This document shows, one piece after another, positions 9,588 to 17,117 of a stretch of DNA of 64,000 bases. Both the position numbers and the translations under genes were made by a program. Origin of the DNA: Methylobacter sp. (lineage in GTDB: Bacteria; Pseudomonadota; Gammaproteobacteria; Methylococcales; Methylomonadaceae); NCBI GenBank assembly GCA_028716975.1, contig JAQUOU010000002.1:114841-178840 (forward strand). The letters are read 5' to 3'. Below the pieces are notes generated by a model. The model searched no databases. It saw only the letters and a list, made by a program, of their open reading frames with translations, and was not told the DNA's origin. Numbering within the stretch: the stretch's first letter is position 1; each line of letters opens with the position of its first letter.

Positions 9588-9968
9588 ATGGCGAAGATTA
9601 AATCACCACTGGGCTTTGACCAGAGGGGCGGTGTATTGGCCGTCTCTCGGGCAATGCGTGAGTCACATGCTTATAAATCGATGCCTGCCACTGCAAAAGT
9701 GATGATGGATTTGCTACAGCTTCAATGGCGCAACGATAGGCCAGTTGGCTATGGCGTGCGAGAAGCGGCTAAAAATATCGGCTGCGCACTGAATACCGCA
9801 GTCTAGGCCTTGATAACGCTACAGGAGCGCGGCTTCATTGTCTGTCATGGGGAGTCTTTGTTCAACAGCAAAACAGGGAGCAAGGCGCGTGAATGGCGTT
9901 TAACCTGGATGCCGTTTGAATGCAAAACTCCTACACACGACTGGGAAAAATGGCAACCTAAAAATTAA
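9588..9968 (+). pseudogene. Element helix-turn-helix / replication-initiation type gene with in-frame stop
   Basis: The frame reads MAKIKSPLGFDQRGG, then SRAMRESHAYKSMPATAKVM and GYGVREAAKNIGCALNTAV, hits TAG at 9804-9806, and continues in the same frame as ALITLQERGFIVCHGESLF to a TAA at 9966. The intact protein would be about 126 residues. It resembles helix-turn-helix proteins of small proteobacterial elements in which a recognition helix (NTAVxALITLQERGFI) follows the stop. One base change (CAG to TAG) explains the break. The C-terminal wing is lost unless the stop is suppressed. Confidence 0.6.
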
Positions 9969-9977
9969 AGCAACCGT

Positions 9978-10108
9978 ATTAAATCGAATAACACAAATCA
10001 AGTTTGTGTCTTAAATGAGGTAACACAAATTCAGCTACCTTCGGTTTGTGTCTTAAATAAGGTAACACAAACAGCCAATTTTAAGCACTTACTGTTACTC
10101 GATTTAAT
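9978..10108. repeat. Nested palindrome with two 29-bp direct repeats
   Basis: Outer arms ATTAAATCGAATAAC (9978-9992) and GTTACTCGATTTAAT (10094-10108) are inverted with one mismatch. Between them lie two 29-bp direct repeats at 10002-10030 and 10044-10072, differing at two positions. Each copy is itself palindromic: GTTTGTGT at the left pairs with ACACAAAY at the right. Such multi-layer symmetry suggests a replication origin, a Rep or relaxase site, or a strong operator of the integrated element. Confidence 0.7.
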
Positions 10109-10143
10109 ACACACCTACATATACCACTACCTATATATTCTAT

Positions 10144-10443
10144 ATGAACAAACAACTCAATATGTGGACACACAATCCCACCGAAGGAACGGTTACCGGA
10201 ATACTAATTAGCGAGCCGATTATTCTTGGATGGGCAAACCGATTGACAGCAACCGCTTTCGTTAGAGATAGTTGCAAACGTAAATGGCGAGTAAGAACCC
10301 ATTTGGACGTGGCAACCAAGCTACTAAGCCTGGCAGTAGGAGATAAGATTAAATTGATAGGGATTAAAGGCGATTTATGTCCCTGTGCCTGGGATAACGC
10401 TAAACGACAAATAGTGCCGTCTATACTTGAGATATGTCAATGA
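10144..10443 (+). CDS. Small unknown protein, possibly OB-fold
   Basis: A 99-residue protein. The order of short strands (TEGTVTGILISEPIIL, LTATAFVRDSC, KWRVRTHLDV) followed by GDKIKLIGIKG resembles a small OB-fold nucleic-acid-binding domain, but no family is recognised. It begins 36 bases after the nested palindrome and is probably the last gene of the integrase module. A single-strand binding or replication accessory role is inference from fold-like pattern and position only. Confidence 0.4.
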   Translation: MNKQLNMWTHNPTEGTVTGILISEPIILGWANRLTATAFVRDSCKRKWRVRTHLDVATKLLSLAVGDKIKLIGIKGDLCPCAWDNAKRQIVPSILEICQ

Positions 10444-11255
10444 GCGCATAGCAGGGCAATATTTTCAAATGTCAAAACAAGTTTATTGGATGATGAAGAA
10501 TCAACGCAAATAGAATCCCTATATAGTTATAACAAAGATATACGGTGACTTAAGCCAGTGATAAAAAATCCAAAATCCAGTAGAGGTAGAGGCCGCATTG
10601 GATGGGGGTTAAAGGTCTTTTTCTCCCATATTCCAACCCCTTCAAAAAACAGGGACACAAACCCCCAACCAATCAGCAATTCTCATTTCCCGAACTGCAC
10701 AATAATAATTTTTGGAAATTTAGGACTTTATCGAATGATGATGTGAAAAAACCATACCTGATGCCTGATATATAAGAAAGTTTCGAAAGACTTTAATCAA
10801 AATTTAATCACAGAAACCGATTAGATAAAACTGGCATAAAATCGCTTATTGGTATTTATGGGTAGGCGTTTACTGCCGATATATTTGGCTTTCCTGCTGA
10901 CGATTAACAACAGTGTCCCCCCTATCAAATGTCCCCCCCGTCCCAAACCCTTTCTCAGGACCAGCCACCCTTTAGCCTTGAATACAAAGCAATAGGCAAA
11001 GCATCAAAATAATTTTAAAAAATAAACTAACAAAACCCCAACAATACCACAATAGTACCCAACAAAACACTAACAAAACCCTAACAAAACCCTAATAAAA
11101 CCCTATAAAACCCTATAAAACCCTAATAAAACCCTAACAAAACCCCCAAATTACCATGAGGCGCACTAAGATTGAGGGTAGTTCGTTGGTTGAAATTTTA
11201 ATCCAGTGAATATCAATTGATTATTGCCGGTACCAAACTCTAAATATTGTCTTGT
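10444..11255 (+). other. Gene-poor stretch with low-complexity repeats
   Basis: No convincing gene is seen in these roughly 800 bases. The stretch contains C-rich runs (near 10916-10950) and the telomere-like tandem repeat at 11063-11147, annotated separately. A 62-codon frame at 10558 has no ribosome-binding site and no family-like composition. Confidence 0.4.
11063..11147. repeat. Telomere-like tandem repeat (YAAAACCCTAA)n
   Basis: About eight head-to-tail units of 9-11 bp: CAAAACACTAA, CAAAACCCTAA twice, then TAAAACCCTA variants and a final CAAAACCCCC. The minus strand carries eight GGG or longer runs separated by seven to eight bases, a pattern able to form G-quadruplexes. A looser upstream extension starts near 11030. 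Confidence 0.85.
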
Positions 11256-11540
11256 TCATTCTTTGCAGTCGCCAAAGTGTTTGGACCAGTAAGAGGCGTT
11301 CAAGCAATTATTAGTACATATATCTAAATTATAGTATTCAGCAAAAAGACCTCCGGTTGGTATATCTCTGCATTTTTCAGGCACATAGGGCAAGGCTTTT
11401 TCTCTACACGCACTTTTAACTTGAATAACGGCCAATCTGTCATTTACGTCCTTCATATTCTCAAGAATACAATCGCTATATTCACCTGCAAGGCAGGCTT
11501 CGGGAATTAGCAAAATTAACAGCAATAGGGTTTGTTTCAT
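11256..11540 (-). CDS. Small secreted cysteine-containing protein (paralogue A)
   Basis: A 94-residue protein with a clear signal peptide (MKQTLLLLILLIPEACLA, cleavage probably before GEYSDC). The mature part has six cysteines and the motif GEYSDCILENMK, then VKSACREKA. The neighbouring 184-residue protein carries the same motif. The family recurs in proteobacterial genomes as hypothetical periplasmic proteins; no function is known to me. The even number of cysteines suggests disulfides in the periplasm. Confidence 0.65.
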   Translation of the reverse strand: MKQTLLLLILLIPEACLAGEYSDCILENMKDVNDRLAVIQVKSACREKALPYVPEKCRDIPTGGLFAEYYNLDICTNNCLNASYWSKHFGDCKE

Positions 11541-11584
11541 TTGAGATTCTATTGAAATTTTTAATAAAAGTGTTTTGCTCTGTC

Positions 11585-12139
11585 TTATTTACAGTTAAGT
11601 TTGGTTGCTTTTATAACCGTATAAGAATAAATATTAGATGGGAAATTGAGACTGATAGTTGATTGAGATGATTCGCTATCAACACTTCCAGCACTTTTGT
11701 TTACTTCATTATTTGCTACTACAGTACCGAGATAATCTTTTTCTTTAAATTTTAAAGTAAATGCTAAATCATTTATTTTAAAGTTATTGCCATTCCAAAT
11801 AGAATAAAAATGATTATCTGGTTGAAGCTTAATATTTCCAATTTCTTCATTAGTCAAATTAATAGCGCCGCATGATGATGTGCTATCAGACTTATAAGTT
11901 CCATTTGCTATAGTTTTATAATAGGAGGCTAAAAACGGATTATCATGCTTATCAGTTAAATTAGTTTCCACTGTTTTCGATGGATATTTATTCCTACATG
12001 CCGTCTTTACAGCCGCCACACCACCGTTAGATAACCCTGCTTTCATATTATCTAAGACGCAATCATCGTAGTTGCCAAACCACCAAGCTTGAGCAGATAG
12101 TGGAGCAAGTGCTGCGATTAAAAAGAGTATTTTTTTCAT
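11585..12139 (-). CDS. Secreted cysteine-motif protein (paralogue B)
   Basis: A 184-residue protein starting MKKILFLIAALAPLSAQA, a typical signal peptide cleaved before WWFGNYDDC. The motif GNYDDCVLDNMKAG followed by VKTACRNKYP matches the adjacent paralogue, after which comes a beta-rich domain of about 110 residues (LTNEEIGNIKLQPDNHFY, then SIWNGNNFKINDLAF). ATG 12139 is chosen because it begins the signal peptide; an upstream in-frame ATG at 12151 is possible. It is transcribed leftward, upstream of paralogue A with a 44-base gap, so the pair is probably one unit. Confidence 0.65.
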   Translation of the reverse strand: MKKILFLIAALAPLSAQAWWFGNYDDCVLDNMKAGLSNGGVAAVKTACRNKYPSKTVETNLTDKHDNPFLASYYKTIANGTYKSDSTSSCGAINLTNEEIGNIKLQPDNHFYSIWNGNNFKINDLAFTLKFKEKDYLGTVVANNEVNKSAGSVDSESSQSTISLNFPSNIYSYTVIKATKLNCK

Positions 12140-12566
12140 GGCGAAATCCATTAATTTTAGGGTGTTTTGAATATATACCACTTTGAAAACAAGGAACAAT
12201 TTGTTGCTCATAGGTTTCGCGATAGCAAGTTTCCACTATTCTTGATGCTGTGGTTATTTTCTTTCTGGAGGAAGGTTTATCGGCTTGTTTTTTTAAAGCT
12301 GCTTTTGCAGCTTCATCGCCATGTTCCGCATACTTGTTCTACCAATAAAATGATGGGTTATAGTCCTACTCGCATTTTGATAAATTCCGCACCCGTACTT
12401 TTCGAGCAGCCGGGATAAGTCTTTTTTATCGCTGGAAGTCATGGCGGCAGTTATTCAGGTAGGTGAAAAAAATAATAATGTCAAGAATTGCAGTTAGTTG
12501 TACTTAATTGCCGTGTTTTATTACAATGCAGGAAAAAAATCTTGAAATGATGCCAGGAACCCAAAA
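12140..12566 (-). other. Degraded DNA between paralogue B and hicB
   Basis: On the minus strand short coding-like stretches survive in different frames: MTSSDKKDLSRLLEKYG near 12440, and YAEHGDEAAKAALKKQADK near 12300. They are interrupted by stops and frameshifts. This looks like a decayed element gene; the family is not recognisable. Confidence 0.3.
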
Positions 12567-12869
12567 CAACTGATTGTTAAATGCTACGCTGAAACGGAAG
12601 GCGATTGCTGGGTTGCCGTTTGTCTAGATTTTAATCTGGCAGTGCAAGGCGAGTCCTTTGAAGAAGTGAAAAGCAAACTGGAAGCGCAGATTTACGACTA
12701 AGTGTATGACGCGCAGGCCGGACAAGATAAACCTTATGCAGCGCAATTGTTAACCAGACGAGCCCCGCTATCATTCTGGCTTAACTACTACCTTATCAAG
12801 CTGAAAATAGCGCTAGGCACAAGCGCAGGCCGTGTATTTGATGAAACCATGCCGCTTATCCCGGCGTGA
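12567..12869 (+). pseudogene. HicB-like antitoxin remnant
   Basis: The frame reads LIVKCYAETEGDCWVAVCLD, then NLAVQGESFEEVKSKLEAQIYD, a stop (TAA), VYDAQAGQDKPYAAQLLTRR and a tail ending ETMPLIPA before TGA at 12867. The first half is the HicB partial-RNase-H-like fold. The internal stop and the lack of a start codon in frame indicate inactivation. The stop overlaps the GTG start of the HicA-like gene, the normal coupling of this antitoxin-toxin order. Confidence 0.6.
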
Positions 12870-13096
12870 GCGGGGACTACCCATCGCTTACCTGCAAGGA
12901 CATAAAAAAGATTCTTGCGCATTTGGGTTTTACACCCCGTCCCACCAAAGGCACTTCACACGAGCAATGGGTAAAAAAGGAAACTGTCGATTGTCCTAAA
13001 GCCCCTTTTTCGCAAACGCTGATTAAAAGCATGGCCGAACAAGCCGGGGTAAAGAAGAAAGATTTTACCAGCTTCTCAAACAACTTTAGCCGCTAA
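12866..13096 (+). CDS. HicA-like mRNA interferase toxin
   Basis: A 76-residue protein with the HicA double-stranded RNA-binding-like fold: LTCKDIKKILAHLGF, then TKGTSHEQWVK. HicA usually has GSHHxF around its catalytic His; here it is GTSHEQW, with the His kept. It starts at GTG 12866, overlapping the stop of the broken hicB-like gene. HicA toxins cleave mRNA and are normally held by HicB. With the antitoxin gene interrupted, this toxin may itself be inactive or be controlled by another antitoxin. Confidence 0.7.
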   Translation: MSGDYPSLTCKDIKKILAHLGFTPRPTKGTSHEQWVKKETVDCPKAPFSQTLIKSMAEQAGVKKKDFTSFSNNFSR

Positions 13097-13288
13097 CCAT
13101 GCGGTTTTTTGCGCTTGGGAAACCGGCAGTCGGCACAGGGTTTTTATGGCTGTCCCGTGGGACACTGGCGGGACACTTGCGGATAAAAAAGGGTAATAAA
13201 TGGCAATACACAGCAAACAACGAAACAGGTTAAGCTATTGAGTTTATTGTTATTGTTTGTTGCAGTGATTTGTAAGTTATTGATTTTA

Positions 13289-13338
13289 TGGGATTCATAA
13301 CCCCAAGGCCGGTGGTTCGATCCCACCCATCGCCACCA
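13289..13338 (+). other. 3' fragment of tRNA-Met (CAT), probable attachment site
   Basis: The sequence runs from the 5' anticodon stem (TGGGA), loop TTCATAA with anticodon CAT, 3' stem CCCCA and variable loop, through the T arm GGTGG-TTCGATC-CCACC and the acceptor strand CATCGCC-ACCA. No D arm or 5' acceptor strand is found in the 100 bases upstream. It is therefore a 3' half of about 50 nt, the usual duplicated segment left at the far end of an element that integrated into a tRNA gene. Confidence 0.75.
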
Positions 13339-13576
13339 AACAAATCAAGCATTTTCAGGCTTTAAGTTTTTTCAAAAGAGCTTGATTTAAATATGTCGCA
13401 CTTCTAAAAAACTGCAATGCTTGCTGAATTTTATCCACAAAAATTGCCATTATTACCCGGCTAAATCAGTTAGAAACACTATCGTTTTTAGACTATTTTA
13501 AGCTGTATGTCCGGGGTTAATGTAGATACAATCAATTCAACTGATTAACAGCCGAACGATCAGGGGATTTATAAAA

Positions 13577-14116
13577 ATGCAACCGCCAATTGACGACTAT
13601 CAGGCACAAGTGTGTTTAATTCTCCAGGAACTGGGTATAACGGAAGAAATACCCGCAGCCCGTGGATTGGTGCTGTGGCGATCACCGACCAAACTGGTCA
13701 CTGCCGGATTTACTTCAAATGGTAAGGAATTCCTGCTAACGCCTGAAGCTGCTGAGGCTTGGCATAAACTTAAAACGGCGGCGGCTGGGGATGACATTCT
13801 GCTGCAAATGGTGTCAGCCTATCGAAGCATAGAGCATCAGGCTTTAATTATCCGCCGTAAACTTGAGCAAGGCATGATTCTTGATGAGATTCTCAAGGTT
13901 TTGGCGCCGCCCGGTTATAGTGAGCATCACAGCGGCAGCGCTATGGACATCGGTAGTCCCGATTGTCTGCCGCTTGATGAGCAGTTCGAGGCCATGCCGG
14001 CCTACAATTGGCTATCTATGCATGCCAATCGGTTTAGGTTTTTCCTGTCATTTCCAAGAAACAACAAATTCGGGTATATCTATGAACCTTGGCATTGGCG
14101 TTATCGTGTCCGTTGA
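13577..14116 (+). CDS. VanY-type D-alanyl-D-alanine carboxypeptidase
   Basis: A 179-residue zinc peptidase of the VanY/DacY family, which trims the terminal D-Ala of peptidoglycan stem peptides. Family motifs are present: SAYRSIEHQ (about 75-83), SEHHSGSAMDIG (116-127, holding the first His and Asp zinc ligands) and EPWHWRY near the C-terminus (catalytic Glu and third ligand). No signal peptide is visible, so export is unclear; some family members act in the cytoplasm on recycled peptides. It is a lone gene about 240 bases after the tRNA-Met fragment, probably core chromosome. Confidence 0.85.
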   Translation: MQPPIDDYQAQVCLILQELGITEEIPAARGLVLWRSPTKLVTAGFTSNGKEFLLTPEAAEAWHKLKTAAAGDDILLQMVSAYRSIEHQALIIRRKLEQGMILDEILKVLAPPGYSEHHSGSAMDIGSPDCLPLDEQFEAMPAYNWLSMHANRFRFFLSFPRNNKFGYIYEPWHWRYRVR

Positions 14117-14296
14117 AAGGATTAAGGCCGTATATGGTCAAAGGGCGAATAGAAGAAAGCCTGAGTACCGGCGAATGTTTATTGTTGGTCGCCTAGCCGT
14201 GACTGGTCGCTTCTGGGGAAGCAAGGGACAAGGGCGGGGCAATAGAGTTACCCGGGTAGCAGGCGCCGGCAACTGGTTTGCGGGAGTGGTTGAATT

Positions 14297-14473
14297 ATGG
14301 CCTCGGATAATTTTGCTTTATGCAGCGACGGCCTGGATAAAGACCTTACTCATACCGAAATTGCCACATATTGCATAATGAAAGGTGCTGGCGACATTGC
14401 CCAAAGCTTGGTTCGTGAAGCGGAAAACCGGCGCGGCAGGGACAATATTTCGGTAATTGTTGTTACTACTTAA
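14297..14473 (+). pseudogene. C-terminal remnant of a PP2C-type protein phosphatase
   Basis: A 58-codon stretch contains the two closing motifs of PP2C phosphatases: DNFALCSDGLDK (metal-binding Asp in CSDG) and RRGRDNISVIVVTT (metal-binding Asp in RDN). The N-terminal two thirds of the domain are missing. Between 14117 and 14296 only fragments broken by stops are seen (for example MVKGRIEESLSTGECLLLVA). It is a decayed Ser/Thr phosphatase gene. Confidence 0.6.
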
Positions 14474-14640
14474 GCGTTAAGAGTGGATTTGAGCAGCAAT
14501 TGGAGAGAGACAACATTTTCGAAATTTTACCGGCCGGGTCTGGATATTTTAAGGCACAGGTATAAGGCAAAAAATAACAATATCGCTGATGGATGCGAGC
14601 CAGCCATCAAAACTGAGAGTATTTTTTACTTTGTGAAGAA

Positions 14641-15465
14641 CTAAGCTGAAGAATGCGAGTTCGCGCCAAGTATTACGGCATTGCTTTTAAAAACCGCATA
14701 AGCTGAAAAGCCAACGTTAACCCCGAGTGACTCGGTGCTGGTCTGGGTTAGCGTGGCTACAAGACTATCGCCACTGGGCAGTTGAATTACCACTTCTGAA
14801 TCCACGCCGTCATGTTGCACCCGGATTACCCTGCCTTGCAGACAGTTACGCGCTGAGAAGAAGTAGCCGCCTGGATCGGTCAGGACGACGATTTCCGAGT
14901 CATTGATCAGCAGCAAAACATCGTTGCCGATACTGAGTTGTAATTGCATTAATTCCGTCAACGTGAGTGAAGCAACAATTTTTTCTCCGCCTTTCAGCTC
15001 GACGAACACATCTGCGTTGACAATACCTGTTTGAATGGCGGTAATTGTGCCAAACAGCTGATTGGTGGCGCTGGTTTTAATCACTAGCCGTTTAAGAAGC
15101 AACTGCATATCAGGGTCGTCTGCCAAGCTCCGGTTTAGTTGCTGTAAAAATGTGCCGTGCTGCTGCTCCAGGCGGGTAAACAGCTTTAGCAAAGCGCGGC
15201 CGGCGGCAGTTAATTTCGTACCGCCGCCTTTACTGCCGCCGGTTGCGGTGGAAATTAGCACTTTTGGCGCCAGATTGTTGGCGCGCTCAATCATCTGCCA
15301 GGCGCCTTTATAACTTAAACCCACCTGTTTGGCCGCTTGGTTGATGGATCCGCTTTCATCCACAGCCTTTAATAAGTCAATCATGCGTTTATCCAATATG
15401 CCGGCCAAGCGTAATTCGCTCTCGATCCAAGGTGTGGTTATGCTGTCGTTCGGTTTTATGAGCAT
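14641..15465 (-). CDS. modE: Molybdate-responsive regulator ModE
   Basis: A 274-residue protein. An N-terminal winged helix (about 20-120) contains LLKAVDESGSINQAAKQVGL and SYKGAWQMIERAN, the ModE DNA-binding signature, and is followed by two Mop/TOBE domains (SATNQLFGTI near 135, SARNCLQGRV near 205) that bind molybdate or tungstate. When loaded it represses molybdate uptake genes and can activate molybdoenzyme genes. The start at 15465 is set by GGAGG eight bases upstream. It is transcribed away from the molbindin gene; a putative ModE site lies in the gap. Confidence 0.93.
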   Translation of the reverse strand: MLIKPNDSITTPWIESELRLAGILDKRMIDLLKAVDESGSINQAAKQVGLSYKGAWQMIERANNLAPKVLISTATGGSKGGGTKLTAAGRALLKLFTRLEQQHGTFLQQLNRSLADDPDMQLLLKRLVIKTSATNQLFGTITAIQTGIVNADVFVELKGGEKIVASLTLTELMQLQLSIGNDVLLLINDSEIVVLTDPGGYFFSARNCLQGRVIRVQHDGVDSEVVIQLPSGDSLVATLTQTSTESLGVNVGFSAYAVFKSNAVILGANSHSSA

Positions 15466-15561
15466 TTTAATTACCTCCAAATATAATAATTTAAAGAGCT
15501 GAAGCCCTTATCTGCCCAGGCATTTTTTCTTCAACAACCTGGGCCTGCGCCTAATTTCATT

Positions 15562-15588
15562 ATTTACATTTATACATAGCGTATTATA
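15562..15588. promoter_or_regulatory. Putative ModE operator 1
   Basis: A 27-bp AT-rich site ending CGTATTATA, in the divergent gap between modE and the molbindin gene. It matches a second site at 16988-17014 in 24 of 27 positions. The core TATACATAGCGTATTATA resembles the TATA-rich ModE box. Binding by ModE is inferred from the duplication and position. Confidence 0.55.
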
Positions 15589-15680
15589 ATAAGCCAAACT
15601 TGGTCCACTATAAAATTGATAAGTGTTTTTTTGTCAAAACAAGATAGTACAATTAAACTCCCATCCTAACTAATGAGAAG

Positions 15681-16115
15681 ATGAATATGAAAGCAAGTGC
15701 ACGTAATCAGTTTACCGGAACCGTCAGTGAAGTGCGTATCGGCGCGGTCAATGCAGAAGTTCATATCGGCTTGAAAGGCGGAGACACCCTCGTCGCTTCG
15801 ATTACCAAAGAATCCGCCGAAACACTGGGAATCAAGACCGGTCTGGAAGTCATTGCTTTGGTCAAAGCGCCGCAAATCATTATTGTCACTGATTTCGGCG
15901 GCTACCGGATTTCGGCCCGCAACCAGTTGAAGGGCACAATAACACAGGTTAAGCCGGGTGCAGTCAATGCCGAGGTCGATATCGAGTTAAGCGGCGGCGA
16001 TCAGGTTGCCGCCACAGTTACTAACGATAGCGTCGATACTCTGGGCTTGCGCAAAGGCCAGCCGGCCACGGCGGTATTCAAGGCCGGTGCGGTGATTATA
16101 GCTGTCGTCTGTTGA
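15681..16115 (+). CDS. mop: Tandem molbindin (two Mop domains)
   Basis: A 144-residue protein made of two Mop domains, each opening with SARNQ (about 6-10 and 76-80) and containing the GAVNAEV motif that forms the oxyanion pocket. Molbindins store molybdate in the cytoplasm, here plausibly to supply nitrogenase cofactor. GAGAAG precedes ATG 15687, so that start is an alternative to ATG 15681. The gene is divergent from modE across a probable ModE operator, so its expression should follow molybdate level. Confidence 0.88.
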   Translation: MNMKASARNQFTGTVSEVRIGAVNAEVHIGLKGGDTLVASITKESAETLGIKTGLEVIALVKAPQIIIVTDFGGYRISARNQLKGTITQVKPGAVNAEVDIELSGGDQVAATVTNDSVDTLGLRKGQPATAVFKAGAVIIAVVC

Positions 16116-16198
16116 TGTTCAGTGCAATCCGGCTGCAACCGAATATTGGTTAGAGGCCGGGTTGCCTTTAATTAGCAGAGGTAGGCAGGCTGCTGGAA

Positions 16199-16773
16199 AT
16201 GAATGTAAAACTGCGCCGTGGGCATTTCGACTTGTCCACGCGATTATCGGTCAGCGATACCAGCGCCGGTTTGTTCGGCAAATCCGGCGCTGGTAAAAGC
16301 ACGGTGCTAGGCTTGATCGCCGGCGCCATTCAGCCGCAAAGCGGGCATATTGTGCTGAACGGCAAAATTTTGTTCGACAGCCGAAAAGGTATTAGATGCC
16401 GTGAATAGCTGTAGGCAGCCAGAGCCAGGTATCGATACGCGCCAAGGATATAGCCTCATCGCGCCGGTATATTGATGGCGTATCGATACAAAATCAGCTC
16501 AAGGGCCGAATTTGCGCGCTGATTCTTAGCGGCGAAAGCCTGATCGTGCAAGTCGACTGCGGCAGTACGCTGCTGGCCGAAATCACGCGGGGCGCTTGCC
16601 GGGACATGGCTTTACAGGAAGGCGAAATTATTTATTGCCTGATCAAAACCCATACCATTACCTATCTCGCCGAGTTGGACGCACAGCCTTATCAGCGGGT
16701 AGTGAATCCTGGCGACGGCTATTATTACGTTAGTACGGCAGTATCCGCAACCGCACGTTATTTACCTGAATAA
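16199..16773 (+). pseudogene. Decayed second modC (molybdate ABC ATPase)
   Basis: The first 69 codons encode a ModC start with Walker A (GLFGKSGAGKST) and LIAGAIQPQSGHI, then stop at 16408. From about 16420, in another frame, coding resumes at the C-terminal end: QVSIRAKDIASS and NQLKGRICALILSGESL, the molybdate-binding TOBE domain, running to 16773. The signature motif, Walker B and switch region are missing. The gene therefore lost its middle by deletion with a frameshift. An intact modC lies at 20147. Confidence 0.8.
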
Positions 16774-16987
16774 ACGGCCGTGCGATCGCCAACATTTTCT
16801 TCCCTTAATTCCGTATGTTTATCTGCCAGTGCCATCATGCGCCGGCTTTTTAGCTTCGCAGCCTCTTCATCTTCAAGTAGAAGGGCGTTCAGCAAGGGCC
16901 AATTTAATAATATTACTCCTTGCCCGGCTTAATAAAATCATGGTGCCGATTGTTTCCAATTGACAATAGCTTGTTTCCAAATGCGTT

Positions 16988-17014
16988 ATTTACTTTTATA
17001 TATATCGTATTATA
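16988..17014. promoter_or_regulatory. Putative ModE operator 2
   Basis: A 27-bp site matching operator 1 in 24 of 27 positions, ending TATATATATCGTATTATA. It lies about 100 bases before the porin gene that heads the modABC operon, a sensible place for ModE repression under molybdate sufficiency. Confidence 0.55.
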
Positions 17015-17117
17015 CTGAAGCTGTACCATTGCAGACCTATTCGAATAGGAAGTGCGTATATTCACGAAACAATGTAGATGAGTGCCCGAACTTGGAAATT
17101 ACAGAGTAATAAATATA

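Larger units (their letters stand above)
1..13338. mobile_element. Inferred integrative island ending at the tRNA-Met fragment
   Basis: This stretch combines a restriction-modification locus, two toxin-antitoxin modules, a tyrosine integrase with element regulators and replication-like genes, several pseudogenes, and a tRNA-Met 3' fragment at its right edge. The orientation of the fragment puts the element to its left, with the reconstituted tRNA gene beyond the left edge of the window. The left limit is not visible, and more than one element may be nested here. Confidence 0.45.

Noticed and set aside
8741-10108. Possible CRISPR array
   Set aside because: The repeats are 10-bp iterons and two 29-bp copies without regular unique spacers, and no cas genes are present.
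13144-13326. Minus-strand frame beginning MGSNHRPWGYESHK
   Set aside because: This is the well-known false protein obtained by translating the reverse strand of a tRNA-Met 3' end.
13881-14378. 165-codon plus-strand frame overlapping the VanY-like gene
   Set aside because: It lies mostly in another frame of a clear peptidase gene and has no recognisable domain.
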